Shown in pieces: positions 13,901-27,168 of a stretch of DNA of 64,000 nt. Origin of the DNA: Liolophura sinensis (Eukaryota; Mollusca; Polyplacophora; Chitonida; Chitonidae); the NCBI RefSeq assembly GCF_032854445.1, contig NC_088302.1, positions 124,001-188,000 of the forward strand, in the 5' to 3' direction. The notes beneath the pieces are model-generated. The model ran no database searches. It was not told the origin of the DNA and worked only from the letters and a program-made list of their open reading frames with translations. Each line of letters begins with the position of its first letter. Within the stretch, counting starts at the first letter, position 1. The translations under genes were made by a program, and so were the position numbers.

Positions 13901-16900
13901 CATGGCTGAGCACAGTCATACAGTATAGAGAGAAGAAGGACCTGACACTTGGGATACAGACCACATCATACGACCACAGGGTGATACCACACATGGCTGA
14001 GCACAGTCATACAGTATAGAGAGAAGAAGGACCTGACACTTGGGATACAGACCACGTCATACGACCACAGGGTGATACCACACATGGCTGAGCACAGTCA
14101 TACAGTATAGAGAGAAGGACCTGACACTAGGGATACAGACCACATCATACCACCACATGGTGATACAACACATGGCTGAGCACAGTCATACAGTATAGAG
14201 AGAAGAAGGACCTGACACTTGGGATACAGTCCACGTCATACAACCACAGGGTGATACCACACATGGCTGAGCACAGTCATACAGTATAGAGAGAAGAAGG
14301 ACCTGACACTTGGGATACAGTCCACGTCATACGACCACAGGGTGATAACACACATGGCTGAGCACAGTCATACAGTATAGACAGAAGAAGGACCTGACAC
14401 TTGGGATACAGGCCACATCATACGACCACAGGGTGATACCACACATGGCTGAGCACAGTCATACAGTATACAGAGAAGAAGGACCTGACACTTGGGATAC
14501 AGACCACATCATACGACCACAGGGTGATACCACACATGGCTGAGCACAGTCATACAGTATAGAGAGAAGGACCTGACACTAGGGATACAGACCACATCAT
14601 ACCACCACAGGGTGATACCACACATGGCTGAGCACAGTCATACAGTATAGAGAGAAGAAGGACCTGACACTTGGGATACAGTCCACGTCATACAACCACA
14701 GGGTGATACCACACATGGCTGAACACAGTCATACAGTATACAGAGAAGAAGGACCTGACACTTGGGATACAGGCCACATCATACAACCACAGGGTGATAC
14801 CACATATGGCTGAGAACAGCCATACAGTATAGAGAGAAGAAGGACCTGACACTTGGGATACAGACCACACATGGCTGAGCACAGTCATACAGTATAGAGA
14901 GAAGAAGGACCTGACACCTGGGATACAGACCACATCATACCACCACAGGGTGATAGCACACATGGCTGAGCACAGTCATACAGTATAGAGAGAAAAAGGA
15001 TCTGACACTTGGGATACAGACCACATCATACGACCACAGGGTGATACCACACATGGCTGAGCACAGTCATACAGTATAGAGAGAAGAAGGACCTGACACT
15101 TGGGATACAGACCACACATGGCTGAGCACAGTCATACAGTATAGAGAGAAGAAGGACCTGACACCTGGGATACAGACCACACCATACCACCACAGGGTGA
15201 TACCACACATGGCTGAGCACAGTCATACAGTATAGAGAGAAAAAGGATCTGACACTTGGGATACAGACCACATCATACGACCACAGGGTGATACCACTCA
15301 TGGCTGAGCACAGTCATACAGTATAGAGAGAAGAAGGATCTGACACTTGGGATACAGACCATGTCATATGACCACAGGGTGATACCACACATGGCTGAGC
15401 ACAGTCATACAGTATAGAGAGAAGGACCTGACACTAGGGATACAGACCATGTCATATGACCACAGGGTGATACCACACATGGCTGAGCACAGTCATACAG
15501 TATAGAGAGAAGAAGGACCTGACACTTGGGATACAGTCCACGTCATACGACCACAGGGTGATACCACTCATGGCTGAGCACAGTCATACAGTATAGAGAG
15601 AAGAAGGACCTGACACTTGGGATACAGACCACGTCATATGACCACAGGGTGATACCACACATGGCTGAGCACAGTCATACAGTATAGAGAGAAGAAGGAC
15701 CTGACACTTGGGATACAGACCACATCATACGACCACAGGGTGATACCACACATGGCTGAGCACAGTCATACAGTATAGAGAGAAGAAGGACCTGACACTT
15801 GGGATACAGACCACGTCATACCACCACAGGGTGATACCACACATGGCTGAGCACAGTCATACAGTATAGAGAGAAGAAGAACCTGACACTTGGGATACAG
15901 ACCACGTCATACGACCACAGGGTGATACCACACATGGCTGAGCACAGTCATACAGTATAGAGAGAAGAAGGACCTGACACTTGGGATACAGACCACACAT
16001 GGCTGAGCACAGTCATACAGTATAGAGAGAAGAAGGACCTGACACTTGGGATACAGACCACACATGGCTGAGCACAGTCATACAGTATAGAGAGAAGAAG
16101 GACCTGACACTTGAGATACAGTCCACATCATATGACCACAGGGTGATACCACACATGGCTGAGCACAGTCATACAGTATAGAGAGAAGAAGGACCTGACA
16201 CTTGGGATACAGGCCACATCATACAACCACAGGGTGATACCACACATGGCTGAGCACAGTCATACAGTATAGAGAGAAGGACCTGACACTAGGGATACAG
16301 ACCACATCATACGACCACTGGGTGATAGCACACATGGCTGAGCACAGTCATACAGTATAGAGAGAAGAAGGACCTGACACTAGGGATACAGACCACATCA
16401 TACGACCACTGGGTGATAGCACACATGGCTGAGCACAGTCATACAGTATAGAGAGAAGGACCTGACACTTGGGATACAGACCACGTCATACGACCACAGG
16501 GTGATACCACACATGGCTGAGCACAGTCATACAGTATAGAGAGAAGAAGGATCTGACACTTGGGATACAGTCCACATCATACGACCACAGGGTGATACCA
16601 CACATGGCTGAGCACAGTCATACAGTATAGAGAGAAGAAGGATCTGACACTTGGGATACAGTCCACGTCATACGACCACAGGGTGATACCACACATGGCT
16701 GAGCACAGTCATACAGTATAGAGAGAAGGACCTGACACTAGGGATACAGACCACATCATACGACCACAGGGTGATACCACACATGGCTGAGCACAGTCAT
16801 ACAGTATAGAGAGAAGAAGGACCTGACACTAGGGATACAGTCCACATCATACGACCACAGGGTGATAGCACACATGGCTGAGCACTGTCATACAGTATAG

Positions 16901-19900
16901 AGAGAAGAAGGACCTGACACTTGGGATACAGACCACATCATACGACCACAGGGTGATAGCACACATGGCTAAGCACAGTCATACAGTATAGAGAGAAGAA
17001 GGACCTGGCACTAGGGATACAGACCACATCATACCACCACAAGGTGATACCACACATGGCTGAGCACAGTCATACAGTATAGAGAGAAGAAGGATCTGAC
17101 ACTTGGGATACAGTCCACATCATACGACCACAGGGTGATACCACACATGACTGAGCACAGTCATACAGTATAGAGAGAAGAAGGACCTGACACTTGGGAT
17201 ACAGACCACGTCATACGACCACAGGGTGATACCACACATGGCTGAGCACAGTCATACAGTATAGAGAGAAGAAGGACCTGACACTAGGGATACAGTCCAC
17301 GTCATACAACCACAGGGTGATACCACACATGGCTGAGCACAGTCATACAGTATAGAGAGAAGAAGGATCTGACACTTGGGATACAGTCCACATCATATGA
17401 CCACAGGGTGATATCACACATGGCTGAGCACAGTCATACAGTATAGAGAGAAGAAGGACCTGACACTTGGGATACAGTCCACATCATACGACCACAGGGT
17501 GATACCACACATGGCTGAGCACAGTCATACAGTATAGAGAGAAGAAGGACCTGACACTTGGGATACAGTCCACATCATACGACCACAGGGTGATAGCACA
17601 CATGGCTGAGCACAGTCATAGAGTATAGAGAGAAGAAGGACCTGACACTTGGGATACAGACCACGTCATACGACCACAGGGTGATACCACACATGGCTGA
17701 GCACAGTCATACAGTATAGAGAGAAGAAGGACCTGACACTTGGGATACAGACCACGTCATACGACCACAGGGTGATACCACACATGGCTGAGCACAGTCA
17801 TACAGTATAGAGAGAAGAAGGACCTGACACTTGGGATACAGTCCACATCATACGACCACAGGGTGATGCCACACATGGCTGAGCACAGTCACACAGTATA
17901 GAGAGAAGAAGGACCTGACACTTGGGATACAGACCACATCATACAACCACAGGGTGATACCACACATGGCTGAGCACAGTCACACAGTATAGAGAGAAGA
18001 AGGACCTGACACTTGGGATACAGACCACATCATACAACCACAGGGTGATACCACACATGGCTGAGCACAGTCATACAGTATAGAGAGAAGAAGAACCTGA
18101 CACTTGGAATACAGACCACATCATACCACCACAAGATGATACCACACATGGCTGAGCACAGTCATACAGTATAGAGAGAAGAAGAACCTGACACTTGGGA
18201 TACAGACCACACATGGCTGAGCACAGTCATACAGTATAGAGAGAAGAAGGACCTGACACTTGGGATACAGACCACGTCATACGACCACAGGGTGATACCA
18301 CACATGGCTGAGCACAGTCATACAGTATAGAGAGAAGAAGGACCTGACACTTGGGATACAGACCACATCATACGACCACAGGGTGATACCACACATGGCT
18401 GAACACAGTCATACAGTATAGAGAGAAGGACCTGACACTAGGGATACAGACCACGTCATATGACCACAGGGTGATACCACACATGGCTGAGCACAGTCAT
18501 ACAGTATAGAGAGAAGAAGGATCTGACACTTGGGATACAGTCCACATCATACGACCACAGGGTGATACCACACATGGCTGAACACAGTCATACAGTATAG
18601 AGAGAAGAAGGACCTGACACTTGAGATACAGTCCACATCATATGACCACAGGGTGATACCACACATGGCTGAACACAGTCATACAGTATAGAGAGAAGAA
18701 GGACCTGACACTTGAGATACAGTCCACATCATATGACCACAGGGTGATACCACACATGGCTGAGCACAGTCATACAGTATAGAGAGAAGAAGGACCTGAC
18801 ACTTGGGATACAGTCCACGTCATACAACCACAGGGTGATACCACACATGGCTGAGCACAGTCATACAGTATAGAGAGAAGAAGGACCTGACACTTGAGAT
18901 ACAGTCCACATCATATGACCACAGGGTGATACCACACATGGCTGAGCACAGTCATACAGTATAGAGAGAAGAAGGACCTGACACTAGGGATACAGTCCAC
19001 ATCATACGACCACAAGGTGATAGCACACATGGTTCAGCGATACCACACATTGCTGAGTGATATCACACATTGCTGAGTGATATCACACATGGATGAGCAA
19101 GGTCATACAGTGCAAGGACAAGGATGTGACGCAAGCTATAGGTCGAAACAAAAAGTGATTGGCTGTTGATACAAGAACCACAACAAAGACAAAGAAACAA
19201 ATGGAAGTTGACAGGTGATTAAATTCCGAATCATCTTACACCAGTCCAGGGTCCAGCAAACCATAGCCCACCGCAAGGCTTCTTCTGTTTGCAGTGCTTC
19301 TTGCTGCGTGGCTTGTGGCCGGGACATCGGCTCTCTGGCAGGTTGGAGCCATCATCAGCTGAACAGAACACCTTCCTCTCATGGAAGCCTTCTCCACACT
19401 CTGAAGAACACTGTCAACATCGGTATGTGTGAGCAGCCTGCAGGTTTGCTCAGATGAGACAGATTAGTGTGTTATCGGCCTACAGATTTGCTCAGATCTG
19501 ACAGATTAGTGTGTGAGCAGCCTACAGGTTGCCTGGGCCTGAAAGAGTAGTGTGTGAGCAGCCTACAGGTTGCCTGGGCCTGACAGATTTGTGTGTGAGC
19601 AGCCTACAGGTTGCCTGGGCCTGACAGATTAGTGTGTGAGCAGCCTACAGCTCTGCCCAGGTCAGACACACTAGTGTGTGAGCAGCCTACAGATCTGCCT
19701 AAGTCAGACAGATTTGTGTGTGAGCAGCCTACAGGTCTGCCAGGTCAGACAGATTAGTGTGTGAACAGACTACAGATTTGCTAGGTGAGACAGATTACTG
19801 TGTGAACAGCCTACAGGTCTGCCAGGTGACACAGACTAGTGTGTGAGCAGCCTACAGGTATGTCCATGTGAGACAGATTAGTGTGTGAGCAGCCTACAGG

Positions 19901-22900
19901 TTTGCGAGGTGTGACAGATTAGTTTGTGAGCATCCTCAAACACACTAGTGTGTGAGCAGCCTACAGATCTGCCTAAGTCAGACAGTGTGTGAGCAGCCTA
20001 CAGGTATGTCCATGTGAGACAGATTAGTGTGTGAGCTGCCTACAGGCTTGCGAGGTGAGACAGATTAGTTTGTGAGCATCCTCAGACAGATAAGTGTGTG
20101 AGCAGCTTACAAGTCTGCCTAGGTGAGACAGATTAGTGTGTGAGCAGTCTACAGGTTTGCCCAGGTCAGACGATCAGTGTGTGAACAGACTACAGATTTG
20201 CTAGGTGAGACAGATTACTGTGTGAACAGCCTACAGTCTGCCAGGTGACACAGACTAGTGTGTGAGCAGCCTACGGGTATGTCCATGTGAGACAGATTGG
20301 TGTGTGAGCAGCCTACAGGTTTGCGAGGTGTGACAGATTAGTTTGTGAGCATCCTCAGACACACTAGTGTGTGAGCAGCCTACAGATCTGCCTAAGTCAG
20401 ACAGTGTGTGAGCAGCCTACAGGTATGTCCATGTGAGACAGATTAATGTGTGAGCAGCCTACAGGCTTGCGAGGTGAGACAGATTAGTTTGTGAGCATCC
20501 TCAGACAGATAAGTGTGTGGGCAGCTTACAAGTCTGCCTAGGTGAGACAAATTAGTATGTGAGCAGTCTACAGGTTTGCTAAGTGAGACAGATTAGTGTG
20601 TGAGCAGTCTACATGTGTGCCCATATCAGACAGAATAGTGTGTGAGCAGTCTACAGGTATGTCCAGGTCAGACACACTAGTGTGTGAGCAGCCTACATGT
20701 GTGCCCAGGTCAGACAGATTAGTGTGTGAGCAGCCTACATGTGTGCCCAGGTCATACTGATTAGTGTGTGAGCAGCCTACATGTGTGCCCAGGTCAGACA
20801 GACTAGTGTGTGAGCAGCCTACATGTGTGCCGATCAGACAGATTAGTGTGTGAGCAGCCTACATGTGTGCCGATCAGAGAGACTAGTGTGTGAGCAGCCT
20901 ACAAGTGTGCCCAGATCAGACAGATTAGTGTGTGAGCAGCCTACAGGTATGTCCAGGTCAGGGAGGCCAGTGTGTAAGCAGCCTACAGGTCTGCCAGATC
21001 AGACAGATTAGTGTGTGAGCAGCCTACAGGTCTGCCATGTCAGACAGATGAGTGTGTGAGCAGCCTACAGGTATGTCCAGATCTGAGAGGCTATTGTGTG
21101 AGCAGCCTACAAGTCTGCCAGATCAGACAGATTTGTGTGAGAGCAGCCTACAGGTTTGACTGAGTTAGAAAGATTAGTGTGGGAGCAGCCTTTGCTACAG
21201 GTTTGCCCGGCTCAGACAGATGAGCAGATCTCCTCTTTAAAGTAATTGCTAAGAAATAGTATTATTTACTGATTGTTTTGATTGATGTTTTATGCCATAC
21301 TCAAAAATATTTCACTCATACAATGACAGCAAGGGTTATTGGGGAGGAAACCAGGCAAAGTCCGGGGCAAACACACAATCATCTGCAGGTTGTTGGCAGA
21401 CCTTCCCACATACAACTGGACTTGAACTCACAGTGAAGGCATTTGTGAGAGGCTCCCGCGTCATTGGCATGCTAATCACAGAGGCCACAGCAGCAGTTAT
21501 TCACTTAATAATCTAAATGTATTTCTTATAGACCAAAACTCAATCTAGTCATCTAGGAAGCAAAATTTAATTTTGTAAAATGAAAATTTCACACAAGAAT
21601 TTAAGACAGTAAAATTTGTATTAAAACTGTTCATGAATGGCACAAAAATCTGTACAGAGAAAAGACGCAGTGTCAATGAATGACGTCACAGTATCGTCAC
21701 ATTGCTAATGGCGATGTGCCATATAAACACTGCTAATGGCAATGTGCAACATAAACATTGCTAATGCCAATGTGCAATATAAACACTGCTAATGGCAATG
21801 TGCAAAATAAATACTGCTAATGGCAATGTGCAAAATAAACACTGCTAATGGCAATATGCAATATAAACATTGCTAATGGCAATGTGCAAAATAAACACTG
21901 CTAATGGCAATATGCAAAATAAACATTGCTAATGGCAATGTGCAATATAAACATTGCTAATGGCAATGTGCCAAAAAAATACTGCTAATGGCAATGTGCA
22001 AAATAAACATTGCTAATGGCAATGTGTGAAATAAACATGTAAACGTTGCTAATGGTGATGCGCAATACACAAAATATGTCCAGCATAATCGCCACAATGT
22101 TAAATGGTAGACAAACTTGGATTTATGGTGGGAGGAAACTGAGCAGTGTCTGGGGAAAATCTCCAGGATGCTGGCAAACCTTCGCATATTCAGGCAAACT
22201 TGGAAGGTACACAATACATTCATTTCTGCTTACATGTACAATGTACAAGTCTGTCAGGTTGTCAACCAAGAAATGGCCTAGAAAAGCTTGTAACATATGA
22301 TGTGTATTTAGAAAATAAAAAAAGCGTTGTGTCCTACTTGTTTGGACCAGCGAGTATAAAACCAGTCCTTGGCACAAGACCCCATGTCACAGACTTCTTC
22401 AGATGGAGGCTTGGCATCTTGACAATGGGCTACCGGCAGCTTCTCCTCAGTAGCTCCTACACAAGTTACCTCCCTTGTGCGTTGTCCTAGGCCACAGTTA
22501 GTGGAGCACTGAAACGAAGGTCAGGGGCTATCTAACAAACACTTTAGGTAGAAAGATGAATCCACATTATACATCCATATGGCACAAAAACAAAGGAGCC
22601 AATATTCAAGTACTTATTATGTCACATAAACATTACAACCATCTCAACAGTTAACCCTTTATTTGTTTTTAACATTTCATTGTTACTATAAACAAGACAC
22701 CTTCCTTAGGATTTCAGTCCTACATTGCCTTAGACAAGAACAAATCATATATATATATATGTTTTGGGGACAGTCCTCATAAATTGTTTCACCATGATAT
22801 GGCTGAAATATTGCCGATGTGGCGTTAAGCCACAATCATTCATTCATTCAAATCATTGCTTCAGTTTCAGTTAAAACAATTTAAATGAACAAACACTCAC

Positions 22901-25900
22901 ATGGTGGGTGTCTAGCTGTTCTTAATAATGTTTGTCTTGTCAACACACCACACTAACAATTAAAGCAGTACATTAAATACCAAAATCAGATACGAATCAA
23001 GTTTGAGTTTTTATCTGAGCTTTCTCACCTTTCAGTTACTTGGTTTAAACAAATGTAATGTGTTAAGGAGTTGAATGTTATGTGGTCTGATTTACGTGGA
23101 GTCTATGGGGTCTATACATGAATGAAATTCAAGAGGATTGTCATTTGATCACTGAATAATTTTGCCTTACTTTTGAATAAAGCTTGCAAACAAATGCCAA
23201 TGAGGGTAAAACAATTGTGCCCGACAAAACCGGCTTTCCCTTTACTGGTCACTTGTACACCTTGGCAGAACACTGACATCAAGCTGACAGCTCACTCTCA
23301 AGAATAGGGACAGAGGGATGGGGAAGGCTAATCAGGATGGCATCAATTTGCCGAAAATTATTCAAGTTTAAGAACTATTGGTTTACAAAACAGATTAATT
23401 TAATAAAGATAAGTTCCCAATTTTCCAATTTATTTCTAGGAGTATTTGAAGGCAAAGCAAGTATCGCATTCATGTAATCTACTGTAGTCACTTTTACCAT
23501 AATGACTTCCAAGCCTACCATCACCATAATATGTTGGAAGAGTGTATCAATCACTGGGTAGGGGGCAGCACACGCGATGCTGTTAAAGGCTATATGCAAT
23601 TCAATAGAAAGTATAAATAATGTTTGCTCAGTTGACAACAAAGTTGGGGCGGTTCCACCTAACTGAAAAGATGAAATGCCTGATTTCTTGATTTCCACTG
23701 ACTTGAAAACTGTTGACGGAAATCGTGGTTATACATGTAGAAGGACCTGTCATCCGTCAAAGACAAACCAGGTACATTTCATGTGGCACCTTCAGCCCTA
23801 GGACAGGTGAGGTTCTGTCCGGTCTCCCTCAATCCACAAGACAACATACATGCATGACGTTTGTCCTAATATTGTTTGCAGTAAATTTAGAATTGCCAGG
23901 AAATGTCTACAGTAAATGTAATCCATAAGAGTATTTGTATATACACCAATTATTCTAACTGTATGCTGGAAGATTAGCTCTGTGATTACGTATACTATCA
24001 CAGCCCTGTCTTGTTCCATAAGCTTATCTTGAACACCTCAGTACTTCCCTTGCTGGCTTCAGTACACTACTATTGGGCAACAAATAATTTGTCTGTCTGT
24101 TGTCACAGTTATCTCAGCCATCACTTCCAGGTAGGTGTTCCCATGTGTCATCACGAGTAAACCCACACAAGCATGAAACTATAGCTGAAACTGGATAAAT
24201 TCCAACACAAAAAGCCATGTTTGAATACATACTCCTTACAGTGAGGGGAATCATGTATACAATTACCACTGCCACTATTAGGCAAGTTAGACCTTTTGAC
24301 ACGCATATTGGCTATTGTTTACGATCAGTCTCACCAGTAATTACCTAGTGGGAACCATAATCAACATTGATCATTAAAATCATTTCTCAAATAAATTAAA
24401 CAAAACTGAAAAAAAGATTCTTCATAATATGCTAGAAGTGTCAGTAGTTATCCCCCTTGTCTAGGCTTTGAGGGTTTACTCGTGATGACACATGGGAACA
24501 CCTACCTGGAAGTGATGGCTGAGATAACTGTGACAACAGACAGACAAATTATTTGGTGCCCAGCACTAGCATACTAAAGCCAGCAAGGGAAGTACTGAGG
24601 TGTTCAAGGTAAGCTTATGGAACAAGACAGGGCTGTGACAGTACATGTAATCACAGCCCTACAGAGCTACTTGAAGATATGGATGCATTCAGGCGTGGCA
24701 TGTGATTTCCAGTAAATACATGACCTCTGCTACTATCCCTGATAGAAGTCTCACTCACTTCTTCAAACTTAGATTGAACTGAAGATAGATTTTCACTTGG
24801 ACAAGAATGACACAAACAACAGAATGTATATGGATTACACTAGAACCGCTACAGGTATTTACTTAGCACACAACAAAAAGCATGATTAAAAATTTTTACA
24901 AGGCTTCAAACAAAAGCTGAAGTTAACAGCTTGTACATTAATGTAACCAGCTGAAATTTTAAAGCAGCTTTCCACATAATAAACACTGGTAGGCCTACTT
25001 CTGCACATTTTGTTTCACCAAGACTTTGTGTGAGTAGATGCTGACAACTGGTTATAATCTTAAGAACGACGATGAAGACTTTCAAATAGAGGGAGCAGGC
25101 CTCATCCGCAAGAGTCCTCAACACCTGCATGGCGCCCTGGGCCACATCCTGTGTCAAAAGGCTGGATATAACAATTCACATTAAATGACAAATATTCTTT
25201 ATTATGTCTCAAAGATTTTCCAAAATTGCACAGTATAGTACATGTTGTAAGCATTTGACACTGGCTAGTGCAACCCTCCAGTGCTACTGCAGGATCTAAA
25301 ATGACCTGAGACAAGAGTTTCTGACATAGGCTGGCTTGCATACAGTATGTCCGACCACATATTAATTCTTTTATACTGGGTATCGTTGGGCTCGGGAACA
25401 TTGTCAAAATATGTACGTGCGAAACTTGAGCTTTCGTGGGAAAGGGTTTAACAAGTGGAGCCATTTTTGTTGTTGTTGTTTCTTCAGATTGTTTCAAGTG
25501 TAGACTGATCACCACTTTGCCCATTGCTGTTTTACAGATCTCTGGGTTAAACAAAGATCTTTAAATGTATCACTACACAGTGACTGACCGGTATGGGGAT
25601 ATGTTTGATTCCTTTAATTGCTTAAATGGAATGAGCAAACAAGGGGTGGAGTTTGCATTCGTTTCTTTGGAGAAAAAAAAACCTAAACAAATGCAATTTC
25701 TGGCGATGGTCCCTCAGTGGAACTATCAAAGATGTCACCAACATGATTTTCTTGAAATTTTGCCGGTAGCCATTTACAAACTCACACACAATAGATTAAA
25801 ATATTAAATCTTATAAAATTAAGTTTATCCTGATACCAACATCAGACATATTACACTTTATAAGGGTAATGCTCACCTTGGACCAGTTTTCTGTCTTCCA

Positions 25901-27137
25901 GGAGGAGCATGGTTTATTGTTACACTGACCATAGGAGACTGGCCTAGTCTGGTCAAGGCACAGGTCTGCTGATACACTGACAGACAGAGTGGAGGAGATT
26001 TTCTTACGGCACTCAACTAGGCGAGTTCTGGAGCCCTCTCCACAGGTGGTGCTACATGGCCCCCATCCCTTAGCCAACCATCTGAAGGACAAACAGACTG
26101 TTCACATACACATACCATTACCAGCCACCAGACAAACTGACATACATACAGTTAAGACACAAGTACCATTACCAGCCACCTGACACAGAAACAGACAGAC
26201 ACACAGACAGACAAATGCACAGTTAACATAGATGTACCACTACTACCAACCTGACAAACAGACAGACAAATGTAGAGCTAAATGTAATGTACAAGTATCA
26301 TTACTAGCAACCTGGCAGACAGAGAGACAGAGAAATGCACAGTTAACATATATGTACCAATACCAGCAGCCTGACAGGCAGAAAAACAGACAGACAAATG
26401 TTCAGTTAACATACATGTCCCATCACCAGCCATCTGGCCCACAAACGGACACTTCTCATACATGTACCATTACCAGTCACCTCACAGACAAACAGACAAA
26501 CGCACAAATAACATTACCAGCCAGGTGATGTACAGACAGATAAATTTCGAGTTAACATCATTTTTAGCAAACCTGACAGAATGACAGACAGACAGAAAGA
26601 CTTACAGTCGACATACATATACCATTTCCAGCCACCTGGCAGACAGACAGTCAACATTAACATATCATTACCAGCCAATTGGTAAATTAACATGACAGTT
26701 AACATACATGTACCATTATCAGCCACCTGACAAACAGACAAATGTACAGTTAAAGACAAGATATCATTATCAGCCATCTGACAGACAGACAGACACTTCA
26801 CATACATGTACCATTACCCGCCATATGACAGACATAAAGACACTTCACATCCTTGTACCATTACAAGCAACCTGACAGACAGACAGACAGAGAAATGTAT
26901 ATTTAAGATACATGTATCATAAATAGCAACCTGACAGACAAACAAGTTAAGACACATGTACCATAACTAGCAACCTCACAGGCAGGCAGACAGACAGACA
27001 AATGCACAGTTACATGTACGGGTAGCATACAACTATCATTAGTAGCAGCCAGATTGACAGACAGACAGACAGACAGGCAGGCAAACATACAGTTACATGT
27101 AACATACAAGTATCATTACTAGCAACTTGATAAACAA

Positions 27138-27168
<31 letters not shown>

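Noticed and set aside
13645..19025. Tandemly duplicated real TSR exons
   Set aside because: Units carry only about 50 bp of exon start, with no donor and only the first TSR cysteines, so they cannot be functional exons.
25102..25554. 150-codon minus-strand frame in an intron
   Set aside because: No recognisable domain, ends at a chance stop, and is not required by the phase-compatible flanking exons.
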